A DNA stretch of 16,796 nucleotides from JAQVCM01 sp040403095 (GTDB lineage Bacteria; Bacteroidota; Bacteroidia; Flavobacteriales_D; Crocinitomicaceae). Below, piece after piece: positions 14,390 to 16,796 of this stretch (position 1 is its first letter; every line of letters starts with the position of its first letter). Both the position numbers and the translations under genes were made by a program. A model generated the notes under the pieces. The model had not been told where the DNA came from and did no database searches. It saw only the letters and a program-made list of their open reading frames with translations. The stretch covers positions 1-16,796 of the forward strand of contig JBBALI010000056.1 in the NCBI GenBank assembly GCA_040403095.1, in the 5' to 3' direction.

Positions 14390-15784
14390 ATGTACAAAAC
14401 AATTGACAATTCTGACATTTCATTTTTTAAAAATCTACTGGTTGATCGTTGTTTCACTGAAAGTGAAATCCGACTAGAATATGGTCACGATGAAACGGAA
14501 GATTTACAATACTTTCCTGATTTAGTGCTCAAACCAAATTCAGTGGAAGAAGTTTCAGCAATCCTAAGATATTGTTTCGAACATTCAATTGTTGTCACTC
14601 CCTCGGGAGCAAGAACAGGACTGAGCGGTGGCGCATTACCTATTGAAAAGGGAATTGCGCTTTCGATGGAAAAATTCAATAAAATCATTGAAATTGATGA
14701 GAAAAATCATCAAGTAACAACTGAACCTGGTGTAATTACACAAGTTTTACAAAATGCGGTCAAAGAGAAAGGTTTATTTTATCCTCCTGATCCAGCAAGC
14801 AAAGGAAGTTGTTTCATCGGAGGAAATGTTTCTGAAAATTCTGGAGGACCAAAAGCATTAAAATACGGTGTAACCAAAGATTATGTCTTAAATCTGCAAG
14901 TCGTTTTACCAAATGGAGAAATTATTTGGACTGGAGCAAACGTGCTAAAAAATGCCACTGGATATAATTTAACACAATTGATCGTAGGAAGTGAAGGAAC
15001 TTTAGGCGTAATCACCAAAATTGTGATGCGTTTGATTCCACATCCTACTACAGATTTATTAATGCTTGTTCCATTTTTCGACGCACAAAAAGCCTGTGAG
15101 GCAGTCGCCGCTATTTTTCAAGCAGGAATTACACCTAGTGGATTGGAATTTATGGAACGTGACGCTTTGCTGTGGACACTTCCTTATGAACCAGATACAA
15201 TCATCGAAGTGAAAGACAATCATCAAGCGCATTTATTAATTGAAGTAGATGGTTTTGATGCAGATCAATTGATGCTAGATTGTGAGAAAATTTTAAGCGT
15301 ACTGGAAAATTTTGAAACCGATGAAGTTTTATTCGCTGATAGTCAAGCACAAAAAGAACAACTTTGGAAACTGCGCAGAAAAGTTGGTGAAGCGGTAAAA
15401 TCTCATTCTATTTATAAAGAAGAAGACACCGTTGTTCCGAGATTTGAGCTTCCTAATTTGTTGTCAGCGGTAAAAAGAATTGGAAATCACTACGGATTTA
15501 AATCGGTTTGTTACGGACATGCGGGCGATGGAAATTTGCATATCAATATTATTAAAGGCGATTTATCAGATGATTTTTGGGACAATGAACTTTCAGGTGC
15601 AATCTCAGAACTTTTCAAAGAAGTAATCGCTATGGGCGGAACCATTTCCGGAGAACACGGAATCGGACTTGTTCAAAAACAATATATGCCTTTAGCGTTC
15701 AATGAAGTTCAATTGGATTTGATGCGTAATATCAAGTTGGTTTTTGATCCAAAATTGATTTTGAATCCTGGGAAGATTTTTTAG
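14390..15784 (+). CDS. GlcD-type FAD-binding oxidoreductase (glycolate oxidase / D-lactate dehydrogenase family)
   Basis: A 464-residue flavoprotein, starting MYKTIDNSDISFF. It oxidises a 2-hydroxy acid, most likely glycolate, D-lactate or D-2-hydroxyglutarate, to the 2-keto acid. The FAD_binding_4 domain (about 40-220) shows PSGARTGLSGGALP (71-84), PPDPASKGSCFIGGNVSENS (132-151, flavin pyrophosphate and ring contacts) and VGSEGTLGVITKI (199-211). The C-terminal FAD-oxidase domain has YGHAGDGNLHINI (375-387) with the metal/substrate histidines, and SGEHGIG (420-426). No signal peptide or iron-sulfur domain is present, so it is the GlcD subunit type rather than a GlcD-GlcF fusion. No glcE or glcF gene lies beside it. 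It diverges from the phosphatase gene and ends in a strong bidirectional terminator. Substrate is not assigned. Confidence 0.92.
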   Translation: MYKTIDNSDISFFKNLLVDRCFTESEIRLEYGHDETEDLQYFPDLVLKPNSVEEVSAILRYCFEHSIVVTPSGARTGLSGGALPIEKGIALSMEKFNKIIEIDEKNHQVTTEPGVITQVLQNAVKEKGLFYPPDPASKGSCFIGGNVSENSGGPKALKYGVTKDYVLNLQVVLPNGEIIWTGANVLKNATGYNLTQLIVGSEGTLGVITKIVMRLIPHPTTDLLMLVPFFDAQKACEAVAAIFQAGITPSGLEFMERDALLWTLPYEPDTIIEVKDNHQAHLLIEVDGFDADQLMLDCEKILSVLENFETDEVLFADSQAQKEQLWKLRRKVGEAVKSHSIYKEEDTVVPRFELPNLLSAVKRIGNHYGFKSVCYGHAGDGNLHINIIKGDLSDDFWDNELSGAISELFKEVIAMGGTISGEHGIGLVQKQYMPLAFNEVQLDLMRNIKLVFDPKLILNPGKIF

Positions 15785-15806
15785 AAGAAATAAAAAATTA
15801 AACAAA

Positions 15807-15840
15807 GAAAAACCCCGAGATTTTCACTTCGGGGTTTTTC
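15807..15840. terminator. Bidirectional intrinsic terminator between the GlcD-like and OmpA-family genes
   Basis: A perfect 12-bp stem (GAAAAACCCCGA and TCGGGGTTTTTC) with a 10-base loop. It is GC-rich at the core, with T runs at the outer ends on both strands. It sits 23 bases after the plus-strand stop and 19 bases beyond the minus-strand stop, so it serves both convergent genes. Confidence 0.92.
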
Positions 15841-15858
15841 ATTTTATTTCGTTTCAAA

Positions 15859-16796
15859 TCAAAGTTTCATAATCATAAAGTCAGTTCTACGATTGATTGC
15901 TCTGCTTGATTCATCTTTGTTTGGCACTTTGGGTTTTGTTTCACCAAATCCTTGTGAAGTCATTCTTGTTCCTTGAATTCCTTGTTTTTCAAGAAATTTC
16001 TTCACTTCGTTGGCACGTTCTTTTGATAAATTCATATTTTGAGTATCGTCACCAATATCATCCGTATGTCCTTGCACCATAATGGTAATCGTTGGATTTT
16101 CTTTCAAGAATCTAGCAAATTGCTTCAAAATAAATTCTGCTTTTGGAGTTAGCGCAAAAGAGTTTGTGGCAAATAAAATGTCATTAATCGTATAAGCAGC
16201 ACCTTCTTTCAATTCTCTCACAGCCAAATCGTTCCCTTTGATGGTCGTTGTTTTTTTGATTTCTTCTTTGGTAATTAATTTAGAATCAAACGCATGACCT
16301 TCTTTTTTTACTGTTACCATGACATCTTGTGCAACATTTGTTTTCACAACCGCGGCATATTTTCCATCGTCACCATTTACTTTTACGGTTTCAACTTTAT
16401 CGGAATTGCCATAAGCAATTTCAATGGTTGCATTTTTTACTGGTTCGCCATTTTCATCTTTCAAATTACCTTTCACGATTGCAACGGACTGTGGGCGCGC
16501 TTCTTTATACAATTCAAAAGCGTAAATATTCCAATTTCCTCCGTAGCGCGAAGAATAATAAGCCAAATTTCCGTCTGTTGAAACGAAAATTCCAATTTCA
16601 TCTTCTGCTGTATTGATCGGATAACCAATATTTTTCGGTTTCGACCATTTTCCATCTTCTTTTCTGATGTAGAAAATATCTAAACCTCCAACGCCTTTTC
16701 TGGTTTCGGTAGATGATGAAACAAAATACAAGGTTTCACTGTCTTGGTGAAGAAATGGACTTTTGTCTTTTCCAGGCGTGTTGATTTCAGCAAAAG
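15859..16796 (-). CDS. OmpA-family outer-membrane protein with PD40 repeats (5' end beyond window)
   Basis: The frame is open to the right edge, so the N-terminus is missing; 311 residues are visible, beginning FAEINTPGKDKSPFLHQDSE. The first part (to about 95) has WD40-like PD40 beta-propeller repeats (LYFVSSSTETRKGVGGLDIF and LAYYSSRYGGNWNIYAF). A carboxypeptidase-regulatory-like beta-sandwich follows (about 103-175, KGNLKDENGEPVKNATIEI). The C-terminal OmpA domain (about 203-311) binds peptidoglycan, with ILFATNSFALTPKAE, GHTDDIGDD, LSKERANEVKKFL and NRRTDF; the Asp and Arg residues that contact diaminopimelate are present. This three-part layout is common in Bacteroidota envelope proteins that tie the outer membrane to the wall. 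The apparent TTG start at 16731 is internal and should not be used. Confidence 0.93.
   Translation of the reverse strand, partial: FAEINTPGKDKSPFLHQDSETLYFVSSSTETRKGVGGLDIFYIRKEDGKWSKPKNIGYPINTAEDEIGIFVSTDGNLAYYSSRYGGNWNIYAFELYKEARPQSVAIVKGNLKDENGEPVKNATIEIAYGNSDKVETVKVNGDDGKYAAVVKTNVAQDVMVTVKKEGHAFDSKLITKEEIKKTTTIKGNDLAVRELKEGAAYTINDILFATNSFALTPKAEFILKQFARFLKENPTITIMVQGHTDDIGDDTQNMNLSKERANEVKKFLEKQGIQGTRMTSQGFGETKPKVPNKDESSRAINRRTDFMIMKL

Noticed and set aside
16294..16616. Plus-strand frames of 95 residues opposite the OmpA-family gene.
   Set aside because: They are antisense shadows of a gene with clear PD40 and OmpA motifs; their translations are low-complexity Phe/Ile/His-rich and resemble no family.
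16731..16731. TTG as a start for the OmpA-family protein.
   Set aside because: The same frame continues upstream to the window edge with PD40-like sequence (FAEINTPGKDKSPF), so this is an internal leucine.
1..16796. tRNA, rRNA, CRISPR arrays, transposases, toxin-antitoxin pairs.
   Set aside because: None was found by reading both strands. The Bro-N gene is the only phage-like gene and has no phage companions in the window.

Overview
The window is AT-rich chromosomal DNA that reads as Bacteroidota, probably Flavobacteriia. The evidence is a CcsBA fusion of the large Bacteroidota type, a bacillithiol deacetylase BshB1, a PD40/OmpA outer-membrane protein, the near absence of GG-rich Shine-Dalgarno sites, and repeated TAnnTTTG (-7) boxes just upstream of genes. 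I see no rRNA, tRNA, CRISPR array, insertion sequence or complete prophage. Sixteen protein genes are supported, two of them cut by the window edges.

Layout. Positions 1-2013 (minus): a three-gene cluster of an unknown acidic protein, an ABC ATPase without a visible permease, and a YihY/BrkB membrane protein running off the left edge; the first pair overlaps by one base and the second by 38. Positions 2177-3007 (plus): an alpha/beta hydrolase, transcribed divergently from that cluster. Positions 3015-7645 (minus): ccsBA (cytochrome c haem attachment), a two-cysteine glutathione-peroxidase-like protein and bshB1, apparently one thiol/redox operon, ending 7 bases from the convergent hydrolase. 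Positions 7748-8107 (minus): a small CoA-binding-fold protein.

Positions 8108-10448 are the accessory-looking part. They hold a small unknown protein, a secreted unknown protein, and an orphan Bro-N (phage antirepressor-type) protein. The Bro-N promoter is bracketed by a perfect 11-bp inverted repeat, the best candidate in the window for an undescribed regulatory switch.

Positions 10449-12293 (minus): a Nif3-family protein followed 3 bases later by a C4 zinc-ribbon coiled-coil protein and a strong terminator. Positions 12369-14228 (minus): a membrane-anchored sensor with a SpoIIE-type PP2C phosphatase output. Positions 14390-15784 (plus): a GlcD-type FAD oxidoreductase, separated by a bidirectional terminator from the PD40/OmpA protein that runs off the right edge (minus).

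Most of the content is housekeeping or redox metabolism. For ccsBA and the FAD oxidoreductase the longest open frame overstates the gene: its first codon lies upstream of or inside the -7 promoter box, so the next in-frame ATG is preferred.
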